A DNA stretch of 64,000 bases from positions 112,248,620-112,312,619 of the forward strand of contig CM060900.1 of assembly GCA_030762935.1 (NCBI GenBank), read 5' to 3'. The stretch is from Hymenopus coronatus (lineage: Eukaryota; Arthropoda; Insecta; Mantodea; Hymenopodidae). The notes beneath the pieces are model-generated. The model was not told the origin of the DNA. It saw only the letters and a list, made by a program, of their open reading frames with translations, and did not search any database. Below are positions 1 through 12,298 of this stretch, piece after piece (position 1 is the stretch's first letter; each line of letters begins with the position of its first letter). The translations under genes were made by a program, and so were the position numbers.

Positions 1-315
1 TGGTGTCCCATGTTGACCGCCCTGTAGCAATGTCATCTCTGGTGCAGTGCCGGATGCTTCATAGTGGTTCTTTCACTTTGGAAAAGAGGTCATAATCACA
101 GGGATTCATGGTGGATGAGTATGGTGGATGTTCCAGAGTCTCCCATTGCCAGCGGTACAAAAGCTCCTGGACAGCAGCAGCGGTGTGGCGTCTTGCATTA
201 ACAAGCAGATTGATAGGGTGCTGATCCATGAAATGTTGTCGTTTTCTCCTGAGCGCTGGACGAAGGTGGTATTTCAGGAATGTGCAGCAGTAGGCAGCAG
301 TCTCAGTGAATGGAG
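1..315 (-). pseudogene. mariner-type (DD34D) transposase fragment, inverted copy
   Basis: The minus strand reads as the C-terminal catalytic part of a mariner transposase. Recognisable blocks in order are a CTFLKYHLRPALRRKR stretch, the NARRHTAAAVQELL block, EHPPYS, and NPCDYDLFSKVKEPL. The spacing from the second to the third catalytic position is 34 residues, as in DD34D mariners. The second position is V instead of D, and a stop codon (tga, probably from cga) follows EPL, so the copy is dead. Homology continues past the stop to the window edge (SIRHCTRDD), so the 3' end lies outside the window. N-terminal homology stops near 313-318, exactly where plus-strand mariner homology begins. Mariner transposases cut and paste their own element at TA sites; this one cannot. 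Confidence 0.8.
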
Positions 316-317
316 TC

Positions 318-721
318 TTCCTGGTTCTCCTTGTCCAAAGAAAGTGCGCACTACACAAAGTCCTATGAAAGTGATGTTTATTGTGACGTATGACAGTGAT
401 GAGATAATATTGCAGCACTCTGTACCCCAAGAATGACGATAGTCCCTGTAATTACGATCTCTTTGCTAAAGTGAAAGAACCACTGCGAGGGATCAGGTAC
501 AACACCAGAGATGATAACATCCATGTTATAGGACAGTCAATACGGAGCATCAATAGAAATAGATGCAGAGATGGTATATATGCCTTCCAAACATTTGGCA
601 AACGGTCACAAATAATGGGGACGAATATATTGAAGGTGTGCAACTAAAAGTATCTCTGTCAATAAAGTCATTTCAGAACGAAAAAATATTTCTCATTACA
701 TTTTATCCAGCCCTTGTATAT
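318..721 (+). pseudogene. mariner transposase fragment with internal deletion and 3' end
   Basis: The plus strand encodes a second piece of the same mariner family. A KVRTTQSPMKVMFIVTYD block and HSVPQ end at a stop near 433-435. After a deletion and a frame change it resumes at CNYDLFAKVKEPLRGIRYNT (from 447), and after another frame change reads CLPNIWQTVTNNGDEYIEG to about 645. The deleted middle part is just what the neighbouring minus-strand fragment carries, and both fragments contain the DYDLF-KVKEPL block. The sequence near 693-720 (ctcattac, then atccagcccttgta) looks like a mariner terminal inverted repeat before TA, but its 5' partner is not in the window. Frameshifts and stops make it non-functional. 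Confidence 0.75.
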
Positions 722-801
722 ATATCATGTGCACGAAGACAAAGCTTACACTGCCATGACATTAAATCGGCACAAAATCTAGCGCTTTGGGGTATATATT
801 T

Positions 802-1090
802 ACTTTCTCTAGCACGTATGTACAACATACATAGTAGATACGGAAGATATTGTAATCCGCCCAAAAATACCATACCAAGATTTCGCTGGAAATGCATGTT
901 TTGAGATTCTTGAATAAAAGTCCGTGTGTGTCTGTGGGCAACATAGCTTCTTAAAGAATTTGACTATGTCTTTAGTCTAGTGTACTGCCTTGTTTCCTTT
1001 CTACTTACAAGGAAGCAAGTAATAAGATCAAATCTGCTAATGTTTGTCTCAATTAAAGTCATGTGAATGAAGCACATTACATTTTTAGAG
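802..1090 (-). mobile_element. R-family element, internally deleted
   Basis: On the minus strand this carries both ends of the R family. The 3' terminal palindrome is at 802-850 (tactttctctagc, then tacatagtagata), followed by the ggaagatattgtaatccgcc block. The 5' region follows, with ccttgtttcctttctact, aatgtttgtctcaatta and gtcatgtgaatgaagca near 1062. About 600 bp of the middle is missing. R5 and R10 are also shorter than the full copies. Confidence 0.75.
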
Positions 1091-2170
1091 CACTATGTTG
1101 CTAATACACTTTTATGTTAGAATAGAATACAGGTGATCATCTACTGGTATTAGTGTTAATCATCCACAGTACGACCTAAAGACTACAAGAATTAATACTG
1201 TACTTTACTTAATGTTTCAGGGATTTATTCCAACATATTCCACTTTTTGTTTATATTAGACAATACTGAGGAGGAAAGCAATAAACATATAATTTGTTTA
1301 TCTATCTGAGTTAAACGAATTTAGAGGAATGCTCATTGAAAAAAAAAATATGTGCGCAAACAAAGCAATTTATTCAACTTCAAAGTCAAGTTTAGAGGTG
1401 ACGTTCTTCAAAATCAGAGCTGTATTACTTGATATAACACCAATTCGGTGCATTATAGGTATCATTGGTAAAATAGTGGAATAAATGGCCTATGCGTTGT
1501 AAGGATGATCTTTTGTTTGTTTTAAAAAGACATTAATTTCGCCATGCCAACAGCCTTATAGCTATACGGTACACCCCTACAAGGAAACACAAATACATTA
1601 TTTGTCACTGAATTAAATATGGTAATAACAAAATTAGTAAAGCGAAAATAAAAATAAAATTACATTGCAGTATTGAGCATGATATTGAATTGGCTTATAT
1701 TTAAATTAGAATATTTGTATTCATTCTTGCAAAATAAAAAAAATAAAAAAAAAAATTAAACACTTTTTCACGATACAGTTCCGAAAACACAGAAAGAAAA
1801 TTGGAATGCTTTATGCCAGAACTTTGACGCTTTTTGAGGAAAATGTGAGCAGTTTATGGATATGCACCTAACAAAACATGGATGTCTCAAGCAGTAATTA
1901 ACACATAAATGAAAAAAAGTTAAATGCATTGTATATACATGCTTATATCTAGATTTAAATATTGATACTTATACTATTTTGGGCACCTTAAAAATTACTT
2001 CTAAAACAGGTTTGCTAGATAATAGACAAAACTTTGGTATGTTTAGATTCTTTGTTCTTAGACACCAATTGAAACAGAGAAATTACGGTTTTGCTTAAAA
2101 ATGCAACAAATAGCATTGTTGTCTCAAAATGTAGTTACAAATAAAGCCCTAAATTGACTGCAACAAATGG
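1091..2170. other. AT-rich stretch, nothing recognised
   Basis: Strongly AT-rich sequence with A-runs at 1340-1348 and 1730-1760 and many stops in all frames. I see no repeat, transposon end, RNA gene or coding block. Confidence 0.6.
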
Positions 2171-4249
2171 TTCACTAGATGTTTCGACGCATAGGCAGTT
2201 TATGGCTGCACGCCATCCATAGCTCGCCCTCCACTGCGCGCTAATACTCCAGTTATTCATGACTCAGTACAATTCACAACACAACAACCGCACTGGAATC
2301 CTTCCTTCTTTGGTAGAAAATGACGTCACAAAACATTTGAAAATTTATGGAAGACGCTGGTGGCCAAAGCTTGGAGAAACGTCTCGAATATCGAGAAGAG
2401 TCATGATGTCGATGTGTCACGTTCCGAAGTCTCCTGTTTTGCTGCAACGTTGTTTTCGCATCCAAATGCAGTGTCTGATATTCCAGCTCCACCACCGCAC
2501 AGCAGAATGAACAAGAGAGAGATCGCACAAACAGACGGCATTATCACAATAAGAAAATATTCTGTCTCACACTACTGCACTAAGGAAATTCGACTCCTAG
2601 TAGTATTTCTGTCACAAATTTGTTTTCCTCTATGAAGAAAATTAGCACAAATTTAGATTTAAATTTAAAAAAATTAAAATGTGTTATGCTTAAAAATGCA
2701 GCTATGATTAAGTGTGTGTGTGTAATAGGTTATCGCTCACAAGTGTGAAACATTTCATTCAGCCTTTGAGCACATTTTTAATAAAAATGAATATGTGTTT
2801 AAAAATATGTAGTCCTGAGATAATCGCAATTAAAGTCGAAGTTCCCGGGTATGATAACATTAATATATGCATCATTAGCCGCAACCTAAGTTGCCTCCTA
2901 ATCTGCAAATCTATGTATTTTGACCACGGCTGCTTAGATGAAGACTCTCATGTCATTTCAATAGATAACATGCGTTGAGATATTAAAGTATTAGCAAAAT
3001 GGGCGTGGAACTCCAAAATTTAAAGTGGCGCATGGTACGTTTAAATGACTTTAAATGATTAGTCATTTTAAAAGACCAATAAACCACATATATCTTGAAT
3101 CTTGAATAATCAATATTTCATCATCAAAATTTAAATGCTTTCTTTCTTTCTTTTTCCCCCATTTTACACCTCCGAGTTTCCTTAAACAACTGAAGAAAAT
3201 CACCAGTGAAATAGTGCACAAGCAATTTTTATTCAAAATGTTTCCAAGTATAATCGACTTTTTAATGAGATGGAAATTGCAGCTCTTGGTTCTCAATAGG
3301 TTTTGGTGCTACTGTATGGTCATCCTTGTTTCGGGGAATCCATTACGCCAAACCAGTTTTTGGTTGATGTCGATTAAATCCTGTTCTTGATTTTTTGTGT
3401 GGATTTCTCCACGGTTAGACCACCGGTGATGATCTACCCGTGATGATAATAGTACATTCAGAGGTTAAGATACTAATGAGCTTAATGGCTGTTTGCCACA
3501 CGATTCTGTTAATTAGGTGGAAGGTACGATATGTTGAACAACAGACTATAACGTGTTAGGAGAAAAATGTTCATCACTATCTTAAATTCTGCTAAGTTAG
3601 CCATGATTATTCCACTTGATGCCCTAACACATAGACGTCACCAACTAGCTTAATTTTGTTCCGAAGCAAACAGGCTGGCTCGATGCATACAGTGAGCGAC
3701 TACGTGACAGAGTGGACTGCCTCTCTTCCTCGTACAGTGTGTGTTTGTCATTTACGTCAGGAACAGAAAGCAAGTCAACACGCAAACCATCGACTCATAC
3801 GTTTATGCTTGCCTCGGAGGAATCTTTCTATTTCATAGAAAGTGAGGGAATAACTGTTAAGTTTTCGGCAAAGTTCTACACTCAGAAAGTTCAATCTTCA
3901 GCATTATTATGCAACCTGTGTGAGTATGGCAGTTTCCAAGGTGAAGACGTTTCTTCCGAATTGTATTCGATTACAATTAGTTACCAAGATCTGATCATAT
4001 TCGGTGCTATAAATATGAAAGGTATTCATTGCAAATCAATTCTAACATTGTTGGCGTTACATAGCAATTAAAAGGAATTTAAGGAAGCTTATTATTTTAT
4101 TATGTTAATACCGTAGTAATCCCAATACTTTTGTAATGATTGTCTTACGATTATCAATTACCACCAATCCTCTGTAAATATGTATATGTTTATATCTGGA
4201 GTATAAATACGGTTGCTTTTGTAGTTGGCTAACCCTCCCCGTATTTGGG
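2171..4249. other. Unclassified sequence, some higher-GC blocks
   Basis: Two blocks have more balanced composition than the surroundings: 2171-2530 (cgccatccatagctcgccct region) and 3620-3790. Short open frames exist (for example 2259-2510 plus, 83 codons) but none has a domain I recognise. The rest is AT-rich filler. These blocks could be relics of repeats not otherwise present in the window. Confidence 0.4.
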
Positions 4250-4462
4250 GCTGCCACCCCCTTAGGACTTACAAGCGGGTGCCTAGGGGTCAGAATTCTA
4301 ACGAGGAGCGAACGGCACGAAACCATATGATGGAGAACCTGGAACGAGTGATCGGCCCATAGCCAGGCATAAGCGTGATGAAGTGGATGATATGAAATGC
4401 AATCGAAATGGATTATAGGAAAGAAGATGATGGAGCAACTGGTGGAATGAGTGGCGAAGGGA
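4250..4462 (-). mobile_element. SINE-1b fragment, no tRNA head
   Basis: Reverse complement of the tail found at 12340-12530. Shared blocks include cggcacgaaacca, ggagaacctggaacgagtg, atcggccca and ggtggaatgagtggcg. The tRNA-like head expected to the right is missing and replaced by another SINE tail. The left end is uncertain; the GC-rich part from about 4225 may belong to it. Confidence 0.65.
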
Positions 4463-4622
4463 CCGGTGTGTCGGAATTTCGTCCCGCATTTCTTTTATGT
4501 GCCAGTAAATTTACTCACATCTGTCGCTTTTAAGTACACTTAAAACCAGCTATCTGGGCCAGGTTTGAACCCGCGACCTTGATATCAGAAGTCCAGCACC
4601 TAACCAACCGAGTCTTCCAGAC
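4463..4622 (-). mobile_element. tRNA-derived SINE (family 9)
   Basis: On the minus strand it starts with a tRNA-like head: an A-box-like ttggttaggtgctgg and a B box gcgggttcaaacctgg. The body follows with gtgagtaaatttactggc and cgggacgaaattccgaca. This head-body order is that of a Pol III-transcribed SINE mobilised by a LINE. It abuts the SINE-1b fragment within ggaccgg. It is the only copy I see in the window. Confidence 0.6.
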
Positions 4623-5159
4623 CAACAATGCAGTTACTATACGATGCGGTTTATTGGTATACGAGCGTACTGTATTTTTACAGTTCTAGTCATGACTTTA
4701 TACAATCCGCTGAGTGATAAGTACTAAAACAAAAATTTAAGCAGATTTCAGTTCATATTACCATATTTAGAAAAGTAGACTAAAATGTTTATTGGTCATG
4801 TTTCTACACTATACCTCAACACAACCCCTGATATACAGCAAAATCGGTTGAATTTGACCGTTGTGAAAACAAGCTTTAAATGTATCATATTTCACTAAAC
4901 ATGCCACAAATTTGTCTACAAGACCACAACAGAAACTTAGAGGCCCCCAGGAATTAAACTGGCTCAATTACTAGACGCAAAAATTGAATAATCGAGTGGA
5001 ACCCTGAAATTTACTGGAAGAAATACTATTAACTAAATACAATGAGTGCGAGGTTTTAACGGCAAAAAGTGTGTTGTTTCTATATGACTTCTCCATAGAC
5101 TCATTCTTTATGTATTTCCTGTTAATCAACACAAATTTTCAATAAACATTGTAATTATA
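4623..5159. other. AT-rich filler, nothing recognised
   Basis: No coding block, repeat end or hairpin recognised. Confidence 0.5.
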
Positions 5160-5850
5160 AGGAGAATATAAACGCTAAAGCGATAGTCAGATTTCTAAAA
5201 TGCCGTTTGCCATATGATGACATTGAAATTCCCTGCTCCTTTGCGTGACCATAAGAAAACCTTACTACTTGGACAAAATATATATTTGAAAATTCAAAGC
5301 GATAGAAATAATATCTTGGTCATAATTAAGGCTACACAATAATGTCTATGTAAAATACATTCTTTTATCAAGATATAATTGTTTTATGTAATAACATTCT
5401 GAATATCTGTTACCGTTTACCACTTATACAAAAGTAATTCGGAATAAAGTAGGTTATTCCCAGAACACTCTATGCATACATTTTGTCATGGAAATATTCT
5501 AAATGTATAGTATTTTAAAAATCATACTGCCATGTTTTTAGAAAACCTAACACAAAGAAACGTTTATGACGAAAAGTGTGGTTTTGGGAAAGAAGTGTTT
5601 CTTTAAAATCTTCGTATCACATCCTTAAAAGATGCTGAGCCTAAATAACAAACTCGATTAAACGTTTTGTGTTCTAGATTATGGTGCTCACACACACACA
5701 CACACACACATATATATACACTTAATTTCTCTAAAATTTCTTTGTATTCAGGGAGCACAAAACGTATATTTCTGGTAAAAACTTGGTATAGAATTTTTGG
5801 GTCTGATGTAATGCCTACTTTCCATAGTATGTATTAGAGAAAGCAAAGTA
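5160..5850 (+). mobile_element. R-family element, diverged copy
   Basis: R landmarks in order: ctaaagcgatagtcagat (5175), aaaatcttcgtatcacatcc (5607), a CA run at 5692-5710 with a short TA tail, gggagcacaaaacgtatatt (5751) and attagagaaagcaaagta at the 3' end (5833). Much of the middle is poorly conserved, so this is an old copy; its 5' terminus is not clear. Confidence 0.6.
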
Positions 5851-6828
5851 TAAATATTAAAAAATGTTAGTCTAAACCGCTGTCTTTTTTCTTCTGTTCT
5901 GCTTGTCTGTTGTTGAATATTCATAAGTATTTCTCAGCAAAGTTAAAAACAAAAAGAAGCAATACAAACAAGAGTAGAATCTCTTTGAAACAAAAGAGTG
6001 ATTAGAGAAAAGATATATGTTCATTATTTTGAAAATTTTCTCAGCTTTCAAGGTGATAAATAATGATAACAACGACATTGTTGGACGATATGAAAGTAGA
6101 AGACGGGAGAGCTCTTGCTGGGCTTGCAGACAACTGCGGTGGAGGGGCAAGAAGAGGCAAACGCTGCTGAGGTAGGTGAGAAGCAATGGATCGATGTGTG
6201 GCTGACTCTGCTACACTTGCAAGTTACAAAGACGCCTCACTTTGGTTTGGTAGGTCAGATACACTATCACTGTTCATTTCAAAGTCATCAAGTCTAAGTA
6301 AAGGAATAATGCTAACTAATAGAACGCTTAGGGGTAGAATAATGCAATGATTATGCACAATTAAAGGCATAAGAATACATAAGATAGTCTGAAATTATAA
6401 TTAGGAGTTATATTGACTCCGGCCGCGAAAGCCTACGATCTCTCAAGCTGGACTTAGTTATCCATAATTCAAGATGACATTAAAATTCTAGCCAGCCGGT
6501 GTTAAATCTGTTAACTTAATGAATCATTATATCCGAAACTATTTAAGATATCAGACTGAAACTTTTACAAGAGCATATGCATAATTTTTCCAAAATGTAG
6601 AAGTAAGTATTTTAAAACTAATAAAGCATGCTAAGCTATATTCCATCTACACCAGATCCAATAAAACCTATCACACAAAACTTTTCATCCGAACATATAT
6701 CACAGAATGTTCTTATCTCTCTCACCTAATCATATAACTACCTAATTTCGTACAAATCATGGCTGCTTTCAATCCTACCTACACAAAATGAAAATAAGAG
6801 CTTCACCATTCTGCAGCTGCTCTAAAAA
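5851..6828. other. AT-rich filler, nothing recognised
   Basis: A more GC-balanced patch at 6085-6250 has short open frames on both strands without recognisable domains. The remainder is AT-rich and featureless. Confidence 0.5.
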
Positions 6829-7538
6829 ATCTGATGTGTACCATTCACATGACTTTCTCCATATCCCTGCAACAAAGTATTCTTAAAAAGCTTATACTTC
6901 CATATACTTTATGTTAATCAGAAAAAATTAGCAGAAATAGTCTTATTACTCGCTTCCTTGTAAGTTGAAGCGAAATAAGGGACAACCGTAGGTTAAAGTG
7001 ATAGTCAAAAAATGGTTGCTATGTCAATGAAGTTCCTTTGTTTATATGGATAGGAGTTGACAAGTTCCTGTATGAGAAAAGTATACGTTTTTCATTGCAG
7101 AAAACAAAAATAAGGAATGTCACAAAAATGACGAACTCCACGAAAAAATGTATATAACATAAACTGTGTGTTTTAATGTGCTCTGCATTTTTTGTGTAGT
7201 AAGTTTTTGTTCATCTCTTAGGGTTTAGCAGTTATTCAAAATTTAGTAAAATTCATCCTGAATAAACTACTCTTCAGAGGCTATTCTCAGAAAATTCAAG
7301 ATATACATTTTATTTGTCAGGTAAATATGTTTAATATCCGAAATTTTAATCAAAATCGTTAGAGCCATTTTTGAGAAAATCAAAATTTTTGAAAAAAGTT
7401 CCATGTAAAGGGTAGTTGGGGGTAGGGGGATTTTTCTCAAAATCTTCGTGTCGTATCCCTGGAAGATACTAAACTTAAATACCAAATTTGGTATTTTACC
7501 GACTTTTCGTTTTTGAGTTATCGTGTTCACAGACACAC

Positions 7539-7590
<52 letters not shown>

Positions 7591-7735
7591 TACTTTTTGT
7601 GAAAATGCTTTTTTTGGATATTGGGGACCCTAAAACATATATTTCCGGTGAAATCTCGGTATCGAATTTTTGGTGGAGTGCAACACTTTCTCTATACACT
7701 ATGTACATAGTGCGTATGGAGAAAGTAAAAAACTT
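6829..7735 (+). mobile_element. R-family element, near-complete reference copy
   Basis: Best complete copy. The 5' end is aatctgatgtgtaccattca with the sub-terminal motif gactttctccatat at 6851. Middle blocks are agaaaattcaagatataca, the tcgttagagccatttttgag block, and a G-rich gggtagttgggggtaggg. Then come the internal palindrome taccaaatttggta (near 7480), a 48-bp CA array (7541-7588), ttccggtgaaatctcggtat, and a terminal palindrome centred on gtacat at 7684-7726 ending ggagaaagtaaa. No open frame spans it. It is therefore a non-autonomous element dependent on enzymes encoded elsewhere. Confidence 0.8.
7541..7588. repeat. (AC)24 microsatellite inside R
   Basis: Pure AC dinucleotide run of 48 bp at the fixed microsatellite position of the R family. 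The short frames through it that give alternating His/Thr or Cys/Val are artefacts. Confidence 0.95.
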
Positions 7736-8393
7736 CTACACTTGATGACTGAATGCAGCAACTATTCAAGAGATCCACCAACTGTTTTACGCTCACTTCC
7801 ACTGCCTATGGTTCAGAAGAATCATTTCAGCACAGTAGCAGTCTCAGAATTCCTCAAGAGCATCTTCCGTCCATTTGTATAAAAGTATGTAAATATGTAG
7901 GGTTCAAAATACGTAAATACCCCGTGACGTACCTCTAGATAAAACACGGGTTGTAAATAATTTGTTTAAATAAATAAAAAAGCATCTTCTATTGCTACTC
8001 TGAAAGGGTCATTTATACCAGTAGATATTATACAGAGTAAAAACTATTCAATAGAAACGTTAAGAAATCAAACTCACCCATGTTTTCATTGATGGAAACA
8101 AGATGACTTGAGCACAGGAAGCTGCTATACTTGGGAGAGTTACAGATTTTTGGACAAGAACGTTCCCTAAAGCGCTTGTTAAAGTGTACTACTCTACTAC
8201 ATGGTTTTATATATAATTATTATTATTATTATTATTATCTATTTTAAATTAACAATACAATATAATACCATTTTAAACATTTTCTTTCAAATAAGTTGTA
8301 TGCCCTTAATAATAAGATATATATTTATAGTTAGCATATAAGTGAACATATACATTAATAGGAATGTAAAGGAGCTAATATATAATGTTGCCA
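7736..8393. other. Filler with a (TTA)n run
   Basis: A TTA trinucleotide run lies at about 8212-8238. Otherwise no recognisable feature. Confidence 0.6.
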
Positions 8394-9257
8394 ATTTTTA
8401 GTTTTTCCACACATACTATGCATATAGTAGGTAGAGGAGGTATTTCATTCAACCCAAAAATTCGATGTTGAGATTTCAGAGGAAATGCATATTTTAAGAT
8501 CCCGAGAATAAAAAAGTATTATTAGAAAAGAGTCCATGTGTGCGTGTGTATGTGTGTGTCTGTAATCAGCAAAGATCAAAAAATAAAAGATCATTAAATA
8601 CCAAACTTGGTGTTTAAGTTTATCTCTCAGGGATGCGAAACAAAGATTTTCAAGAAAACTCGCTCTCCCATTCTAAACCTCCCGTTACATGGAAAAATTT
8701 TTAATGTTTTTTTCTCAACAATGCCTCTAACAATTTTGATTAAAATACCGTATATTAAAGATACTTACATGAAAAAATAAAATGTATGTCTTGAATTTTC
8801 TGTGAATATCCTCTGAAGCCCTCTTCATTCAGGATGAATTTTGTATAACTGGAAAGCCTTAAGGAATAGGCAAAACTTACTACACAAAGAATATAGACTT
8901 CGTTAAAACGCGCGACTTATGCCATGAACATTTTGTGTTAACCATTTACAAGATATTTCTTGATATTGATTGAAATTTTAAGCTACTTAAACTTTTCTCA
9001 AACGGGGGTTCCTCTTTTTTGTTACGCCTGGAGGTGCAAAGCGAACCGAAATTCGATTGTTTCACATAGCGACCGGCTTTTTAAGATATGTAACTATTCC
9101 TTCAGCCTAGTGCGTGGCCTTATTTCCCTTCTACTTAGAAATAACTAATGCAACGTTTCTGATAAAGTTTATCTCGATTATCACAATATAGATAAAGGAA
9201 TAATGTTTTGTAATAGTTTGTAGAGAAAGTCGTGTGAATGGAGTTATTCAGATTTTT
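8394..9257 (-). mobile_element. R-family element, near-complete
   Basis: Minus-strand copy. The 3' palindrome atactatgcatatagtaggt at 8411 is followed by the aaattcgatgttgagattt block, a degenerate GT-rich microsatellite (8536-8560), ataccaaacttggtgttt (8606) and ttgaattttctgtgaatatc. The 5' end is agagaaagtcgtgtgaatgg near 9220-9241. Diverged but essentially full length. Confidence 0.8.
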
Positions 9258-10545
9258 ACAATTACTCTCTCCTTAGGTTTTGCATATAAATAACAGTTGT
9301 TGTTTGATAAACATTTGAGTTGAATAAAAAATTACATAGCTTTAACTGTGTTAAAATAATAGATAAAGGATATTGAAAATAGGATTGCAACAGTATGGAG
9401 CTTTTCTTCTCCTAAGTATCTGGGTCCTTCGAGGGGTCCAACGCCGTTTTTTTTTTTTTTTTTTTAATGCTGCAACAAATGACATCCTGAGATGCTTCCC
9501 AGAGGGGAGGGCAGATTTACCTCACTCATTTGTTTGGTAGTGGCAGGCAAAAACCTCTCTATGTATGATGTCGCTTAACGTGGCGGGGACACGTTAATTT
9601 TATATCGCATTAGCCTTCTTGAACGCCATTTTTGTTAGTGACTCAGTTGGCATTGTTTTCTTGTAACCAGTTTGCCGACAGGACAGAAGAACAGAGTCTT
9701 TAAAAGTAGACCAAATGATCCTGCCCTATCTCCCCTACTACAATATTTGCATTCTATTTGATTTGTTTTCGAGAACATCTGTTCACAAATATATGTAGAA
9801 CCAAATATTGATATAGCTTTCCAGAAAAGTTTCGCAATTTGGGAAACTTTTCATTGGGAACAGATTTAAATAAATCCCAGTCTTCTTTCTGAGAATATTT
9901 AATGGCTGTTGAATTTTGCAAAGCAACTAGTGGGGAGCGTCTTTGCAGATAAAATTAATTCAAATTCAAATGCTGTTACTCATTTCATACCTGATAAAAA
10001 TGTTTGCCATGATCAGTATAATGGTATTTTTCAAAGTGTCGTTTAATATTACATCGGAACTCTAAGAGAAGTGATATTTACAAATAAGATATTTCATATT
10101 TAACAAAAAATCGATTCCTCCGTTTCTTTCTGGAATGACATGTTTGGCTCACTTGAAACCTGCCATCGTGTCGAGAGTGAACCGTTCAGTTAAACGCCAC
10201 TGAATGATTGAAAGGGAAATGCTTCCTACCTGGCCATGCACAAAATGAAGATAACACGACTAAGTGACGCAATTAGCTCATAAGAGCAGAGGTTGGGCAC
10301 CTTGGTCAAGAATATACACGTCTCCGCGACAGAAGAAATTCTGTCAGATGATCAAGTCGGACTTTAGTACTCTATTATCAGAACGCCAGGGGCAGGACCA
10401 CCCACATAAATTCTGTCCCATATTCAGACGGCAGCCGCCCTCCAAGCAAGTAGTCACAAACACTGCGTAAATTATATAACCTTCTCTCCCTACATCCACA
10501 CTGCACACATGCACAAAGCCGAAATTTCTCTTTTTCTCAGAAACG
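9258..10545. other. Filler with poly(T), nothing else recognised
   Basis: A T20 run lies at 9447-9466. A GC-balanced patch around 9410-9700 might be an old repeat but has no partner elsewhere in the window. No coding block seen. Confidence 0.5.
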
Positions 10546-11278
10546 TCTGATGATATGTCTGATGTGTTCCATGACTTTCTGTACATCTCTGTAACGAATT
10601 ATTGTTATTACTTGATTACTTCTAAGTAGAAGGGAATACGGTAAAGCGATATTCAAAAGTTTTAAAAGCTGGTTGTTATGCGATTGAATCCGTTTCTTTC
10701 CATTGCCAGGAGTTGACAAATTTCCCTATGAGAATAGTTTAAATATTTTAAAACTGAAATCAATAATAGGGAATGCCTCAAAAATAGTCAACTCCACAAA
10801 CTCATATATACGAGACAAATAATGCTTTTAACAAGATCTACATTTCTGTGTAGTAAGTTTTTGGCTATTTTTCACAGTTTACGGGTTATGAAAATTCAAA
10901 AAAATGTATTGAAAATGATGAGCTCTTCATAGGCTATTCCCAGAAAATTTAAAATATACATTTTATTTGCCATATAAAATTTTGAATATACGGCGTATTA
11001 ATTAAAATCTTTAGATCCATTTTGAGGGTTACAGGATTTTTCTCAAAAGCTTTGTGTCGCATTCTAGAAGTTACTAAACTTAATACCAAGTTTGGTATTT
11101 TACCGATTTTTCGTTTTTGAGTAATCGTGTTCACACACATGTACACCTTTTTCTAAAAATGCTTTTTGTTTTTTTTATACAGGGGGCCATGCGAAATCTC
11201 GGTATCGAATTTTTGGTTGGAGTACTATACCTTTTCTACCTACCTTTCATATACTATATAGAGAAACTAAAAAGTATA
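10546..11278 (+). mobile_element. R-family element
   Basis: 5' end at tgtctgatgtgttccatgac (10556). It carries agaaaatttaaaatataca, ataccaagtttggtattt (11084), a very short microsatellite (acacacatgtaca), gcgaaatctcggtatcgaa and a 3' palindrome remnant ending atagagaaactaaa at 11258-11271. Somewhat shorter than the reference copy because of small deletions. Confidence 0.75.
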
Positions 11279-11412
11279 TTGTACTCAGCAACTGAAATGA
11301 ACTATCATGTAGGTGAGTAAAGTGATAGTAAGTGCTGAAAAACGCGAAGTGTCTATGGTCTTAGGGTGACTGCCTTTAGTGGCTTTATAACCCTTTGGAA
11401 TTGTAACAAGAT

Positions 11413-11457
<45 letters not shown>

Positions 11458-12139
11458 GACAATGAAAGTATTTTGTTTGTAATATAATTATTTGTACTAC
11501 AAGCTTAGATAATTATGTTTACGCTCATGCTAATAATTTCCATTTCGCCCGCTTTGTAGAGGACATTCTGCAGCAGTATTGGTCAAATTTATCAACATGA
11601 ACATTGCGGAAAATAATTCTAAATATTTCAATAAATACAAGTGTAAGCAGTTATTATCGTAAGGATTCAATTCATCTAATACTAAACATCGTTGCTAATC
11701 ACGAAACAGTGTTTTAGTTGCCCACAAATGTCATAATTGTCCAAGATGGCGCTAAGAGCCCCACCACGAAATCGATGATGAGAGATTTTGTTCTATAATT
11801 CTGGCAGTTTTGCCAGGCAAATGGGGTTTAAATTAAATAAAGCATATTTGCATGACAATGGTGGATAGTATATTTAGGAAATCAATGAATCTGAATCCGC
11901 AGCAGCTTCCCAGTAAAGTTGAACAAGAATGGGCTTAAAAGATCAAAGAAAAATATCTTCCTCCCATTAAAACCTTCCTTAAAAAAACTAACGGATGATT
12001 AGGGGAATCTATTGTAAATACATAGTTGATCTTATTTGATCATAAAATACCGTTAGAAAGCTCATTTTAATAATGATGATTAGAATTGTTTGAAAACTTG
12101 TGCAGTCCTTACATAGATTTTAACTTAGAATGCACACAG
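11279..12139. other. Filler with a T42 homopolymer
   Basis: An uninterrupted run of 42 T at 11414-11455 is the longest homopolymer in the window. It could be the poly(A) tail of a minus-strand retroposon, but no SINE body adjoins it. The rest is unremarkable. Confidence 0.55.
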
Positions 12140-12298
12140 CGGTCATGTGGACAAATTGACTAAGCGACTCTGATGAGGCATGGAATGGAAATGGAGCACT
12201 GGTGGAATGCGATGGTGGGGGAAACCGGAGAACCCAGAGAAATCTCACCCCTGCGCCGCTTTGTCCACCACAAATCTTACATGCGGTAGCTTGGGTTC
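12140..12298 (-). mobile_element. SINE-1a, minus, left part of head-to-head cluster
   Basis: Reverse complement of the SINE-1a body: tggaatgcgatggtggggga, ccggagaaccca, ctgcgccgctttgtccacca. It runs into a tRNA-type B box (gggttcgattcc) at 12293. The A-box half of the tRNA head is missing. The B box is immediately followed by another SINE in the opposite orientation. Confidence 0.75.

Noticed and set aside
2259..2635. Two overlapping frames of 83 and 91 codons
   Set aside because: I looked for a DNA-binding or transposase domain and found none; left as unclassified.
7267..7745. Several frames with Cys/Val or His/Thr runs
   Set aside because: They only translate the AC microsatellite inside an R element.
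11414..11455. Poly(A) tail of a retroposed gene (as T42)
   Set aside because: No SINE, LINE or processed-gene body adjoins the run on the expected side.
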